Source: Ancistrus triradiatus (taxonomy: Eukaryota > Chordata > Actinopteri > Siluriformes > Loricariidae). From it: a stretch of 64,000 nucleotides of DNA. Positions 43,896 through 55,785 of the stretch are shown here, in pieces. Position 1 is the first letter of the stretch. Every line of letters starts with the position of its first letter. The notes under the pieces are model-generated. The model saw only the letters and a program-made list of their open reading frames with translations. It searched no databases and was not told where the DNA came from. The position numbers and the translations under genes were made by a program. The DNA lies in NCBI GenBank assembly GCA_025084515.1, contig JAJAGP010000018.1:310001-374000 (forward strand). The letters are read 5' to 3'.

Positions 43896-44632
43896 GTTTT
43901 GAACCTATGCATTGGTAATCACCAGTCAAACGTCTTTGGCTCTGTGGGGGAATTTAGTTCCAAGGTACTCTATACGGCTCTGTTATGGGAGCCAGGCCAG
44001 AATCCATAATCCACTGTGCCCAGATGATGCATAACCTATTGAGTAAATAGTTTGTGATTTTATCTATATCAACCGGTGGTGATATTGATTCTGCACTCTG
44101 TACTGTCAGGCAATGATGAATTCAGAGTAAGAAACAATTATATTCTTTAACCTATATTACCTAGATTATCGTGTAACCTATGTTACTGTGTGCATAACTG
44201 CACTGAGTGATCTGGAGAATTTTATATTTATGGTATGAAATATTGAGATGCAGGTTCACGGCCACAGCTGCATTATTCATGGGCTTAAAATGAAAACCCA
44301 GGAAAGTCCAAATGTCCAGCTGCACAGACCGGGATGTGTGTGTGTTATTATTATTTTAATACGCCTGAAACCTGGCTTCATTATTGATGAATATAAACCG
44401 GTGCTGTCTGACCTTGTGAAGAATGTCGGCATGTTTCACGCCTGTATGCCTTTTAGAAATGCTTGACCCATTTGGCCTTCCAGACTTTAGCACTGAACTG
44501 TAAAAACGGAAAATGTCTGGAGACATTTAGTATGCCTTGATTTATGGTTTTGGCCATGAACCACTAATAGTGGGTTGGAACAAATTTTGCCGGCACATGT
44601 TTCCAACAGTTTGTTGTCACTGAGGTAGCATC
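43896..44632. other. Stretch without a recognised feature
   Basis: Short frames only; nothing recognised. Confidence 0.45.
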
Positions 44633-44634
44633 TA

Positions 44635-46204
44635 CAGTAGTGCTTGAAAGTTTGTAAACCCTTAGAATTTTCTATATTTCTGCATAAATATGAACTAAAA
44701 CATCATCAGATTTTCACACAAGTTCTAAAAGTAGATAAAGAGAATGAGAAACAAAATGAGACAAACATATTATACTTTGATGACCCAATATTACATATTA
44801 GTGAGTGGCAAAAGTATGTGACCCTTTGCTTTCAGTATCTCGTGTGACCCCCCTGTGCAGCAATAACTGCAACTAAACTTTTCCTGTAACTGTTGATCAG
44901 TCCTACACACCGGCTTGGAGGAATGTTAGCCCATTCCTCCGTACAGAACAGCTTCAACTCTGGGATGTTGGTTGGTTTCCTCACATTAGCTGCTCGCTTC
45001 TGGTCCTTCTACAACATTTCCATTGGATTAAGGTCAGGACTGTGACTTGACCATTCCAAAACATGAACTTTATTCTTTTTTAACCATTCTTTGGTAGAAC
45101 GACTTGCGTGCGACTTGTGTGCATAGAGTCATTGTCTTGCTGCATGACCCACCTTCTCTTGAGATTCAGTTCATGGACAGATGTCCTGACATTTTCCTTT
45201 AGAATTCATTGTTCCATCAATAATGGCAAGCCGTCCCGTCCCAGATGCAGCACAACAGGCCCAAACCATGATACTACCACCATTATGTTTCAAAGATGGG
45301 ATAAGGTTCTTATGCTGGAATTCAGTATTTTCCTTTCTCCAAACATAACACTTTTCTTTTAAACCAAAAAGTTCTAGTTTGGTCTCATCCGTCCACAAAA
45401 CATTCTTCCAATAGCCTTCTGGCTCGTCCATGTGATCTTTAGAAAACTGCAGAGGAGCAGCGATGTTCTTTTTGGAGAGCAGTGGCTTTCTCCTTGCAAC
45501 CCTGTCATGCACATCGTTGTTGTTCAGTGTTCTTCTGATGGTGGACTCATGAACATTAACATTAGCCAATGTGAGAGAGGCCTTCAGTTGCTTTTGAAGT
45601 TACTCTGGGCTCCTTTGTGACCACGCCAAATATTACACGCCTTGCTCTTGGAGTGATCTTTGTTGGTCCACCACTCCTGGAGAGGGTAAAAATGGTCTTG
45701 AATTTCTTCCATTTGTACACAATCTGTCTGACTGTGGATTGGTGGAGTCCAAACTCTTTAGAGATTGTTTTGTAACCTTTTCCAGCCTGATGAGCATCAG
45801 CAACTCTTTTTCCGAGGTCCTCAGTAATCTCCTTTATTCCTGCCATGATACACTTCCACAAACACGTGTTTTGAGCAGACTTTGATAGATCCCTGTTCTT
45901 TAAATAAAACAGCGTGCCCACTCACACCTGATTGTCATCCCATTGATTGAAAACACCTGACTCTAATTTCACCTTCAAATTAACTGCGAATCATAGAGGT
46001 TCACATACCTTTGCTACTCACTAATATGTAATATTGGTTCATTTTCCTCAATAAATAAATGACCAAGTATAATATTTTTGTCTCATTTGTTTAACTGGGT
46101 TCTCTTTATCTACTTTTAGGACTTGTGTGAAAATCTGATGATGGTCATATTTATGCAGAAATATAGAAAATTCTAAATTGTTCACAAACTTTCAAGCACC
46201 ATTG
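44635..46204 (-). mobile_element. Tc1-like transposon, family A copy 3, full-length, inactive
   Basis: CAGTAGTGCTTGAAAGTTTG after TA (44633-44634) and ACTTTCAAGCACCATTG before TA (46205-46206), length 1570 bp. Both inverted repeat arms (about 44635-44840 and 45990-46204) are present and share ATATTACATATTAGTGAG-type words. This is the longest copy in the window and the best reference for family A. Confidence 0.93.
44840..45846 (-). pseudogene. Tc1-like transposase, family A copy 3, frameshifted
   Basis: From the ATG at 45846 the reading is MAGIKEITEDLGKRVADAHQ, then AGKGYKTISKEFGLHQSTVR (helix-turn-helix). It shifts near 45590 at the ..PRVTSK segment and resumes as MANVNVHESTIRRTLNNN... with WTDETKLELFG (first aspartate). 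It then breaks near 45175. Around 45100 an 11-bp tandem duplication (CGACTTGCGTG/CGACTTGTGTG) shifts the frame just after the second-aspartate motif, which also reads DSMHTS instead of DPKHTS. The full domain order is present but the protein is broken at least three times. Confidence 0.88.
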
Positions 46205-46206
46205 TA

Positions 46207-47105
46207 CATTATACATTTTTGGATTTGGTGACCCCAGAATGCTCTGCAAATCTCTTTTCCTCAGCAACCTTTGTCCTTACTGTCCATCGGCTCATTACAA
46301 CCTTGTTTTTATATGAAATTCTTAATTTTGCCCTAATAGTGGATATGGCCAGTGTGTAGCTATATTTCAAGCCATTTTCAGACTAATGAAGGTTAACACA
46401 CGTTCATCTAATTTCATATGTGTATCTCTACTCTATAATAATAGACTGGTGACTGTACGGTTAAATTGCTGTTACTATGTATAGTGTTTTTCGTGGCATA
46501 TTACTGAAGTAGATTGTCAGGTTTCTGGTGCCCCGTGTGAGGTTCAGTGCTCATTGAGATCGCACCCCATGGCCTTGAATTTGAACCAAGTAATTGCTGT
46601 TTTTAGCTGCGCAGCTCGTAACACCGAGCCACTACTTAAAAATGGGGACACGTTCAGCCTCGGTTTTCTTTCAGGAATTGCTAGGGGTGACAACAATCGT
46701 GACGTGGTTTTGTTAGGCTTCGTGTTTTCTTAGAATAAATACACTTCATTTAAAGTTGGTTATCTCTAAGCAGTGGCAGCTTGACGTAAAACCATATTCC
46801 TCACTCTAACAAACACTGAGAATATAATCAGCTCTGAAATTGTGGTAAATCCTTTAGTCACCTTTCCGTCAAGCGGAATGCAGATGATGTAGACAGTCCT
46901 TGCTCTCTAAACCGGTGCTGCTCGAATCAGGCCGTTGCTGTTTTGCATTGTGTGCATGTTCCATATGACTCTTTTGCATGTGACTGCTGCTGCATTATTT
47001 ATATAACCACAGGTTTTAAAATACGCGCAGAGATGAAAAGAATATTAATAGCAAGCCCTGTGGGTGTTCTGGAATCTAATGAATCTGATTATTTACTTTG
47101 CTCAG
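46207..47105. other. Stretch without a recognised feature
   Basis: Repeat-free. 46890-47060 has TTTGCATGTGAC and ATTATTTATATAACC words in balanced sequence, a possible regulatory block. No coding signal. Confidence 0.35.
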
Positions 47106-47236
47106 TCAATTAGCCTTATGTGATACAGCGTATGTGCATTTTTTTAAAGTCTTGGATTGTATTACACTTCCAGTTATAAACACGCTGGATGTGAACACAG
47201 TTTTAAAAAAAACTTCAAAACCTGCTCGGCTGTTAC

Positions 47237-47578
47237 CTGAATCCATCTGAGCTGCTAGGCCTGGGATATCATAGCGGCAGTTGATATTTTGGTTCCGAAT
47301 TTTATCTGTCCTTCGAAAGCAGCTAATGGTGACATTTGAAGGCTTTGCTCCCATCACAGGGTCTGTATCACACTGTGTCAGCTGAGGATTACAGACTTGA
47401 AGAAGTGTTGGTTCTGTGTAGCATATTGAAAGGGCTACACTTTTTTTTGTACTTGGTTGTTTTTTTCTGGAGTTGAGAGCAAAAAGTAAATGCCTTTCTG
47501 ATAAATCCATCACTTCAAATGTTCTGAGAAGTGATGTGTTAAAAGCTGTTTCTTGTCGCCACCTTTGTGACAAGGCTC
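47237..47578 (-). CDS. Candidate host exon, unknown protein
   Basis: Minus-strand reading. A pyrimidine-rich run and CTCACTAGCAG end at 47579, giving an AG acceptor. The frame is open for 342 bp to GATTCAG at 47237, followed by GTAACA, a plausible donor. The exon would begin and end in phase 1. Residues include RWRQETAFNTSLLRTFEVMD, SICYTEPTLLQVCNPQLTQC and NVTISCFRRTDKIRNQNINC, with five cysteines and one N-glycosylation-type NVT, which might suit an extracellular module. No family is recognised. The surrounding 169-codon frame (47615 to 47106) is the longest non-repeat frame in the window, but one such frame per 64 kb can arise by chance, so support is weak. Confidence 0.25.
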
Positions 47579-47871
47579 CTGCTAGTGAGAACGTGAGGGG
47601 TACTGTTTTTAACATGGTGTTGGACCCACATCATGGGACAACTTAACTTTGAAGGAAGTAGGCTACTTGTCATACTTGTAATACTTATTCTATAACTGTA
47701 CTGACCAAAATAAGCCTTTTATTTGAGGATGAAGACAAATAACAATGAATAAAAATTTTTTTTTAAAGATTCTTGCAGGGAAGTAAGAATATGCAAATGC
47801 ACTCGCTGACAAAAAAAATTCAAGCACCCAGATAGAAATGTCAGATTACTGCAAAACTCAGCATGCAGTTA

Positions 47872-48953
47872 CAGCGGTGTGAAAAAGTGTTTGCCTCCTC
47901 CTGATTTCCTATTTTTTTGAATGTTTGTCACACTTAAGTGTTTTGGAACATCAAACCAATTTAAATATTAGTCAAAGACAACACAAATAAACACAAAATG
48001 CAGTTTTTAAATGAAGGTGTTTATTATTAAGGGAGAAAAACATCCAAACCTACATGGCCCTGTGTGAAAAAGTGATTGCCCCCCCTTAGTAAAACATAAC
48101 TTAGCTATAGTTTATCACACCTGAGTTCACTGTCTCCAGCTACACCCAGGCCTGATTATGGCCACACCTGTTCTCAGTCAGGACTTCACTTAAATAGGAC
48201 CTGCCTGACAAAGTGAATTACACTAAAAGATCCTTAAAAGCTACACATCATGCCGAGATCCAAAGAAATTCAGGAACAATTAAGAAAGAAAGTAATTGAG
48301 ATCCATCAGTCTGGAAAGGGTCTCCAGCGAACCACAGTGAGAGCCATTATCCACAAATGGCGAAGACATGGAACAGTGGTGAACCTTCCCAGGAGTGGCC
48401 GGTCGACCAAAATTACCCCAAGAGCGCAGCGACAGTGTTCATGCTTCCACCATAAGAAAGAGACTGGGTAAGAATGGCCTGCATGGCAGAGTTCCAAGAC
48501 GAAAACCACTGCTGAACAAAAAGAACATTAAACCTCGTCTCAATTTTTCTGAAACACATCTTGATGATCCTTGAAGACTTTTGGGGAAACATTCTGTGGA
48601 CTGACGAGACAAAAGTTGAACTCTTTGGAAGGTGTGTGTCCCATTATATCTGGCATAAAAGTAACACAGCATTTCAGAAAAAGAACATTATAGCAACAGT
48701 AAAATATGGTGGTGGTAGTGTGATGGTCTGGGGCTGTTTTGCTGCTTCAGGACCTTAAAAAGGCCATTCATGCTCGAAAACCCTCCAATGTGGCTGAATC
48801 ACAACAATTCTGCAAAGATGAGTGGCCAAAATTCCTCCACAACGCTGTAAGAGACTCATTGCAAGTTGGTTGCAGTTGTTGCTGCTAAGGGTGGCCCAAC
48901 CAGTTATTAGGTTTAGGGGGCAATCACTTTTTCACACAGGGCCATGAAGGTTT
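47872..48953 (+). mobile_element. Tc1-like transposon, family C, inserted in family B
   Basis: Left end CAGCGGTGTGAAAAAGTGTT follows TA (47870-47871). The long left inverted-repeat arm (about 47872-48085) contains an inner GGCCCTGTGTGAAAAAGTGA word, inverted near 48932 as TTTTTCACACAGGGCCATG. The outer right arm is missing, so the element ends abruptly at about 48953 where family B resumes. The arm structure fits the inverted-repeat/direct-repeat class of fish Tc1 elements. Confidence 0.85.
48250..48890 (+). pseudogene. Tc1-like transposase, family C, degenerate
   Basis: ATG at 48250 gives MPRSKEIQEQLRKKVIEIHQ, then a small deletion in the helix-turn-helix region, then TVRAIIHKWRRHGTVVNLPR and PTKITPRAQRQ-like sequence (here RSTKITPRAQRQ). 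A frameshift or deletion follows at about 48432. A later frame has WTDETKVELFG (first aspartate) and GGGSVMVWGCFAASGP. The block with the second aspartate and glutamate is deleted after about 48750, leaving only the C-terminal tail. Confidence 0.87.
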
Positions 48954-49500
48954 GAGAGCATAACAGACAGAGAGCATAAACATAAAAAAGCCTCTCGGAG
49001 GCTACTTTTGGGTAGTGTATCACTTGGTGACAGATCATTGACAGCTAGCCATGCCTCTATGACACATTTGCCCAAATCTGGGCCTGCACATCCTCCACCC
49101 TCATAGTTTGCTGAAGCTGGCGTCCCTGCTGGTTTCGCAAATGCTCGACTGGCAGTACATTTGGCGACTGGTAAGGCCAATATAGTGTTGCAATCTGTCT
49201 GGAGACATTCCTGGGAAAGCCTTGCTGTACTTATCCTGCTGAAAAATGCCGACTGGAAGCTCTTGCACATGCCGCTGATCTGTTAGCATCCCTCATATCA
49301 CTACTAGGGGTTGTATACAATGGATCAGATGGATCAGTGTGTCGCACCACAGTGAAGGCAGGATTGAAGGCCTCCATACTCGAACCCGACCATCGTTGGA
49401 TCCCAAACAAATCCTAGATTTGTCGCTAAAGATGATAGGGTTCCAGTCCACAGCAGTCCTGATTTATCGTTCACAACACATGTGGCCAACATGAACTCAC

Positions 49501-51510
49501 TTGATTGCTGCAAGATGCCAGTCCAAATTCAAAATAAAAATCAACATGGTGCAACATGGTGTGCTGGTAATATAAATAAGAAACTGCATAATAGAGAAAG
49601 TACAGTAAGTAGAAGCTACTTCAGCCATTACACAGAGTAAATAGACCCGTTTGGTGAGAAGGGAGTTGAGAAAATACAGTTTGCAGATATATTAGTTTCA
49701 TTAGCCTAGACGCAATTAAGACATATTTCAACGATAGTCAACTATATGAAATGCTGAGAAGCTTGCAAGGAAGAGAGTCGTATCGACATTGCTATCAGGG
49801 GCGCTTACATTTATATTCCATAAATAAGTTTTGTTGCGTACAGAGGAATCTAATTTTGCGCCATTAAGTCATTAGTGCTGTTTGCTACAATGTTCTCGAC
49901 AGCTTCATTAAAACGAAATACAGAGCCTTTGCATCGAAAATGATTAAACTCTCCTACACAAAGCAAACGTTAGGCCCATCCTTATAATAATGCTAATTAT
50001 AATGTTTAATCCAATGTGTGCACTTATGTTTCCGGCGCTAGAAACTAATCAGCAGGAGCTTTATTATCTCTAGGGGTTATAATAAAAAAGGTTTGTGAAC
50101 CAGCGCAATAAGCTCCAAAATGATATAAATGTTAGGAATAAACAGCAGGGATGACACCAGACTGGTTTGTCGTGGTTGGGGACCATATTCTGCATCTACT
50201 GTTGTAAATAATGAGTAAATTCATTCGGATGTTAAATTACAATGGCCTGCCTGGCAATTCAGAACAGATGGCTTCTAAAGGCCAAACTTCCAATGCTAAG
50301 TTAGTCATTTATTTTTGTTTTGTATTTACAGAACGAGTTCTGTTGTCCACAGCCAACAAAATGAATAGCCCCCTCCACCCTTCGGGTTTATACCGCGCAC
50401 AAAGTCTCACATTATTCATGACTCGGTATTTTTTTGAGCATCCAAATGAGGTGTGAAGAAGGCAATAAACATTTTCTTAGAGTGAAAGCCTTCTGAAAAG
50501 CTCTCTGCACAGACTTTCAAAAGATCTGGACAGGCAATTTAACCTCAGTGTAGGAAAAATAATAAACAGCGAGTCAAATGTATTCCACCAGCTTCAGCTT
50601 TTGATTTAAATAATTTTTTTGCCTTTCTTTATGTGAGAAAGTGTAAAAACATTGGAATAACTTGACTTTTCTAAACTGCCGAAAAGTTCTGGCATTTCCG
50701 CTGTGTGTCAGGCTGAGGGGAGGTTGAAGAATTACTTATAGTCTTTCTTAGAGATGTTAACACCCTGATGAAAAGTTACTAGTTTAAATCAACTCTATTG
50801 CATCTGCTTTCATTTGGATTAAATTGAATTTGATGCTATTTGGCCATTTTTCTTGGACGTGTTCCGGGGTTTATTGAGCAGAGTTATAACAAGTTGGTTT
50901 TTGCGCACATTGTGGAGTGGGGAAGGGAAAACACCGTGTAAGAGTGATAATTTAGAATGATTTATAGCACTCTGCATGATCCTGAATTAAATATGTCTGG
51001 TGTTTTTTTTTCTTTTTTCTCCATTTCGACGGTAAATTGTGTTACTGCGGAAAAGGAGCAGACCAGGTGCAGAAACATATGGTCTGTTCCCAAGCTTGAA
51101 ATACAAATCGTTGGAGTTGCTACATGAGCTGGTGGAGATCCAACAGAAGCTTCCAGAGAAGTGCAACAGTAAAAACGTAACATATGTACTATGTGAATGC
51201 CACACTTTTTAAATTGAATTGGAATTGGTCATTTGAAAGTTTTGGGGCGTTTCCCAGTTTGTGAAGTGGAATCTGACATGGTGTTGTAGATCATCCGCGT
51301 CAAGGTTGGATGTGTTGTGCCTGGTGAGATGCTTATCTGCTCAACGCATTTGCAGTTTCTGTTAGCTTGAACCTGTTAGTTGCCCGTTGCCACACGATTG
51401 GTGTGTCGGTGTACAGGTTTTCCTTTAAAGTGCTTAGTGTGTATAGAAAGTATATGAGCTCAAAACAAATTTATGCTAAGAAGGACTGTACAATATTAAA
51501 AACCACTGAT
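49501..51510. other. Repeat-free stretch, possible conserved non-coding DNA
   Basis: 49640-50150 is repeat-free with many homeodomain-like cores (ATTAGT, TAATTATAA, CATTAAGTCATTAG) and a GCGCCATTAAGTC word, the style of developmental enhancers. Conservation cannot be tested here. The remainder to 51510 has no gene or repeat signal. Confidence 0.3.
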
Positions 51511-51704
51511 GGGACTGTGGTAGCCTAGTGGTTAAGGTACTGGAGTATGGACCAGAAGGTCCAGGGTTCAAATCCCACCTCTGGCCACTGTTGGGTCCTT
51601 GAGAAAGACCCTTAACCCACAATTGCTTGGATTGTAAGGTTGTACCAATTGTAAGTTGCTCTGGATAAGGGCGTCTGCTAAATGCTGTAAATGTAAATGT
51701 AATT
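51511..51704 (+). repeat. tRNA-derived SINE, near full-length
   Basis: A box TAGCCTAGTGG (51521-51531) and B box GGTTCAAATCC (51565-51575), the body with CCACTGTTGGGTCCTTGAGA, the tail with TTGCTCTGGATAAGGGCGTC and TGCTAAATGCTG, then AAATGT repeats. Compared with 7698-7900 it lacks about eight bases after the tRNA-like head. It ends without interruption of a known element. Confidence 0.85.
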
Positions 51705-53135
51705 GATGTTGTTAGTAATGTTTTGGGGGGGCTATACCCATCCTACAAAAAAAAAAAAAAATTCTCTAGTCTGCCCCCACCCCCCAATACACATGCATTA
51801 TTAGTATAAATCACCAATAGTTTTTCTTATTTATTTCCCCTTATTCTGCTGTGCTATCTGTCTCCATATTTACAAGGTAATTAAATTTGATGCAATAGGA
51901 CCTGGGGGAGACACTGCTGCCCCATAACATCTACGAAACCTGAATGAAGCATTGATACTATTTTCCTGTATTTCATATATTTTCCTGACAGTTATAGCCT
52001 CAGCTTTTTTTTTTGTATAGGCAGCAGATCCTCCAATGGTCAGTCAGATGAGAGGCTTTTTACAGTTTAAATAAAACATTCTACTAAGTTTAATTAGCAT
52101 GTCATTAAAAATACTTGTTAGAAAAGGCAGGAAAGGAGAGGGAGGAAAAAAAAGACCAAGAACACTATCACTGGACCGAAAAACTAGGTTTGATGGCAGT
52201 TGGTGACTCAATGCAAACTTTCAATGCCATGTCTCTTCAAAGAAGTTTCTCCAAATAATTGTGGCTTATGTTTTTAATATTTGTAATGCAGACGTTGGAT
52301 CATTTTTAAATTCTCCTAGGGGATTTACCTCTAGACTCCTCTAGTCAAAGCTTAGCACCCCATTTTCCAAAATCTGTAATGACTCCCCTGGTAAGAACAT
52401 CAAATTATTTGTTGATTAGATATATCAAGCCATTCAAAAGCAATTTGGAAGGCAAATACAGCCTGAAACGTCCAACATACTTAAACATTCAGTTACATGA
52501 GAGGGCATGAAGCAGTATTCTGTATAGTATTTATTGAAATGAAGCTAAAAAAAATAATAATGTGATGAACAGCACCATAACCTGACAAACAAGACCTTAG
52601 CTGACAGATAGAACAGGGAAATGTTCACAGACCTGTAGTTAATAATCCAACCTAGTCGAACATTTTGAAGTCTTTGAAGGACACTCGACATTCTTATCGC
52701 ACGTTGTCTGATGTCTTTCTTGAGGGAACCCTGTGGGATGCGTTTAAGTGTTTTCTTTAAGAATTAAATGCAAGAAAATGGTGCGTCAGGCATGAAAGCA
52801 AAATGTTTTGCACAGAACGAGTTGACAATTCAGTCAGCTGAGTCACCAATCAGATGAAACAACGGCAGGATTTCAAGCTGGTGCATCATTTTGTTTCTGT
52901 CTCTCCACTGATAAGAGGTAGATATGTAATACATTAAGCTAGGTGATGCAGTCCAGTAGAAATTAAAGGCATTTATTCAGGACTTGATTTGGGGTTTTAA
53001 TACCAAGCCTCATCAGGATGCCACTCGCACTGCTCTGAGTGCAACTCCAACTATAAATATCCTTAGTCCACCAACACAGCAATCTTACCACCATTTGTTA
53101 ACCTTGGTTTTTAACCCACTTTTGACTTTTTGTCT
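51705..53135. other. Stretch without a recognised feature
   Basis: G7, A14 and C-rich runs at 51725-51785. No gene or repeat recognised. Confidence 0.45.
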
Positions 53136-53137
53136 AT

Positions 53138-53310
53138 TCTGCACAGCATTTTGCACCAGGCACTAGTATCCAGAGGGACTTGCAGCTGATTCAGTTTTAC
53201 AGTTCAACCTAAGCAACTGAAGATTAAGGGCCTTGCTATGGCTGGGACTTGAAGGTTTAGTCTTTGGGTCAATGATCCAGCACCTTGACTGTTGCTCCAC
53301 CACAGTCCAG
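53138..53310 (-). repeat. Older SINE, minus strand
   Basis: On the minus strand: GTGGTGGAGCAACAGTCAAG (head), CCTTCAAGTCCCAGCC (B-box-like), GGCCCTTAATCTTCAGTTGC (body) and GTCCCTCTGGATACTAGTGC (tail equivalent of GTCGCTCTGGATAAGAGCG). It shares the tail class but has a different, diverged head. Confidence 0.6.
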
Positions 53311-55455
53311 AATCAATTACATCAATTCCTGATCAGTGTCAGGGGAGAACACATGGCACAAAATATTTAAATTAAGAAAAACAAGCCTTCCTTTCATTCT
53401 TCTGACAAAATGTCGTTCTCAGTTTGACGTGTTTGGTATGCTTCTGCCAAAATCGCTATTTTGAAGGACAGGTTTGAGGTTTGCTGAGTCTGCATGCTGT
53501 GAAAATGGCCTGTTGTTTCACCTGAGGGGAACGTTGTTCAGCAGGGCGGCGTATCTGACCGGGCGTAGCAGTTAACTGGAATAAAATCAATCATGCTGCG
53601 AAAAGGCGAGCGATATTATGGACTGTTTTTATTGCTTTTGGGCTGCATGTAAAGCGTCACAAAAGCTGCTCGTTCTTTGATGGTGAGATCAGAATGACAT
53701 TTGTGTCTCAAGTTATTGCTCATGACTTGGTAGACAATGGATGGTTAAAATCACCAACCCCATTGGAATCAATATGCCATGACCTGATTCGCCTAGCCTA
53801 CTTATTTTTTATTTCCCTAGTTATGGGTTTGCCCATAATAAACAAAATAGTGTCGCTTTACATTAGAAAGCTTGTGTGGCTGATTGTGAGCCGATTTCCC
53901 CTTCAGCACCTAATGAAGACAGACCTTGCCTTATTTCAGCACAGCTCCTTAGGTCTTCAGAATAAACTACAAACAGATGGAATATCAGATTAAAAAAAAA
54001 AAAATTCCCGAAACCTTGAGGGAAAGTGGGGGGAAGAAATGAGTGCCTGAGCTCAGAGAGAGGCTTCAAAAACAGCAGTGTATCATCTGCTGTGTTCTCA
54101 AGCACACCATCCCAATTTCGAGATAATGAAATTCATATTCATTCCGTCCTCCTATCTGTGCTAATCGGACGTGCCGGCGCTCTATTTGTCACCTGATGAA
54201 AGGAACCTGCTGGGCCGTATTCACAGAAGCACTTTATGTTTTCATTTGCCGGTCTTTTCTATCCAGTAACCATGTCTTAGTTCTTGATTTAGGCTGTTAG
54301 GCAAAGATGGTGAGTGCATAACTAGAAAAGGCAGCGTCTTTAGGCTTGCAGTACACTAAGCCTGGCTCTTATAGTATAATCCTTGGCAGTACCATCATAT
54401 GGTAATGCCAGGCAATACCAGAAAAGCAGACAGCTTTGGTATCATTTGGTATGGTGGTTTATATATTTGGTTTGGATTATTTATCATCTCGACCCTGACC
54501 AGATAAAGCTGTTGATACTATTACTACTGCTGCAGTACTACTACTATTACTAAAGTCATTATAGGAAAAGTCTGTTCACTCCACCGCCATCCTGGCTGGC
54601 GCACACACCGGGCAGTTATTTCCAACCATACAAGACCAGACTCCTATCTCTCTGAATGGGCAGAGACCTATATATCCGAAACTGAAAGATAAATTAACAT
54701 TTAAAATGCATAGTTAGTATCGCTGGTATAATCTGACAAAAATTATAACACTTACTTGCGTTGTTGGGTTCAAATTACAGAGAAAAATAAGATTTTTTTA
54801 ATATGCGCATGCACATCCCGCCACTACAAAGGGTCCATGACTTGCGGCAATCCTCTCTGAGCCATTTACTAATAGGCCGATTGGTTCTTTCTTTAGAACC
54901 AATGGGTTTCTGTACTGCAATCACCATGTTGGCGGTTCTCATTCATATTTCAACCAGTGAACAGTCTCCTCTTTGAATAACGTCTCTGCTGGTCCTACTA
55001 CACCTGCTAAAAAACTGTGAAGACAAGCATATGATTTGGGGTTTGTGGTTTTTTGACTCAGTAATCTACTGTATAAGTATTCATGTCCTGTATTCATTCA
55101 AATGAATGCTACCCCAAAAACAAGTCCTCGGGTTTTACAATTTAGTGCACGTAACAATAAACACCAAGAGCATAAAGGTAAAGTTGCAAAGATATGCAAA
55201 TATACAAAGACCGGAGGAAGTACAACAAACGTGCAGAGAAGAGAAGCTTCGTTATCCGAGGTATTGTTTGAAGAGGCGAGTCTAGACTGAAGACCGGAGT
55301 TGGCATGCTGATGCGTAGATGTGAATCAAGCATTGTCAATAACGTGGAACCGCCTGAGGCCTAGAAAGAGTTTCAGGTTTGATCCTGGCAACAGGAAGCT
55401 GGTTGAGTCTCAGTAAAGGTGTTGCACACGATAACTTTGGTAGTTTGTGAACCAG
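53311..55455. other. Stretch without a recognised feature
   Basis: A13 run at 53992-54004. 54110-54230 is repeat-free and GC-balanced. Short frames have no recognised product. Confidence 0.4.
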
Positions 55456-55458
55456 ATT

Positions 55459-55694
55459 AGAGATGGATGGATGGATGGATGGATAGGTAGATGGATGGGT
55501 GGATGGAAATATACAGTGGGGCAAAGATAGATGGATGGATGGATGGATAGAAAGATAGATGAGTTGATCTGGATAGCTGGATGGTTGGATGGATGGATGG
55601 ATGGATGGATCAATTGGTCTGGATCGGTGGATGGATTACCAGATAGATGGATGGATTACCAGATGGATGGATGGATGGATATATGGATAGAAAG

Positions 55695-55762
<68 letters not shown>

Positions 55763-55785
55763 TAGATAGATAGATAGCTGCACAG
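55459..55785 (+). repeat. GGAT/GATA tetranucleotide and TA dinucleotide tract
   Basis: Blocks of GGAT with variants (55463-55690), about 30 TA units (55697-55760), then GATA (55761-55777). A 14-base TACAGTGGGGCAAA at 55512-55525 interrupts it and equals the tip of the Tc1-like family at 58100. Confidence 0.95.

Larger units (their letters stand above)
47802..49500 (-). mobile_element. Tc1-like transposon, family B copy 2, split and truncated
   Basis: Left end CTCGCTGACAAAAAAAATTC matches copy 1 (26222). At 47872 it is interrupted by a different Tc1-like element. Family B sequence resumes at about 48954 (AAGCCTCTCGGAGGCTACTT, CACTTGGTGACAGATC) and runs through ATGCCTCTATGACACATTTG, CTGGGAAAGCCTTGCTGTAC and TCCCAAACAAATCC to about 49500. 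The right end is lost. Minus-strand coding traces include a QQDK-like version of the second aspartate motif (ELPVGIFQQDKYSKAF) but no usable frame. Confidence 0.82.
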
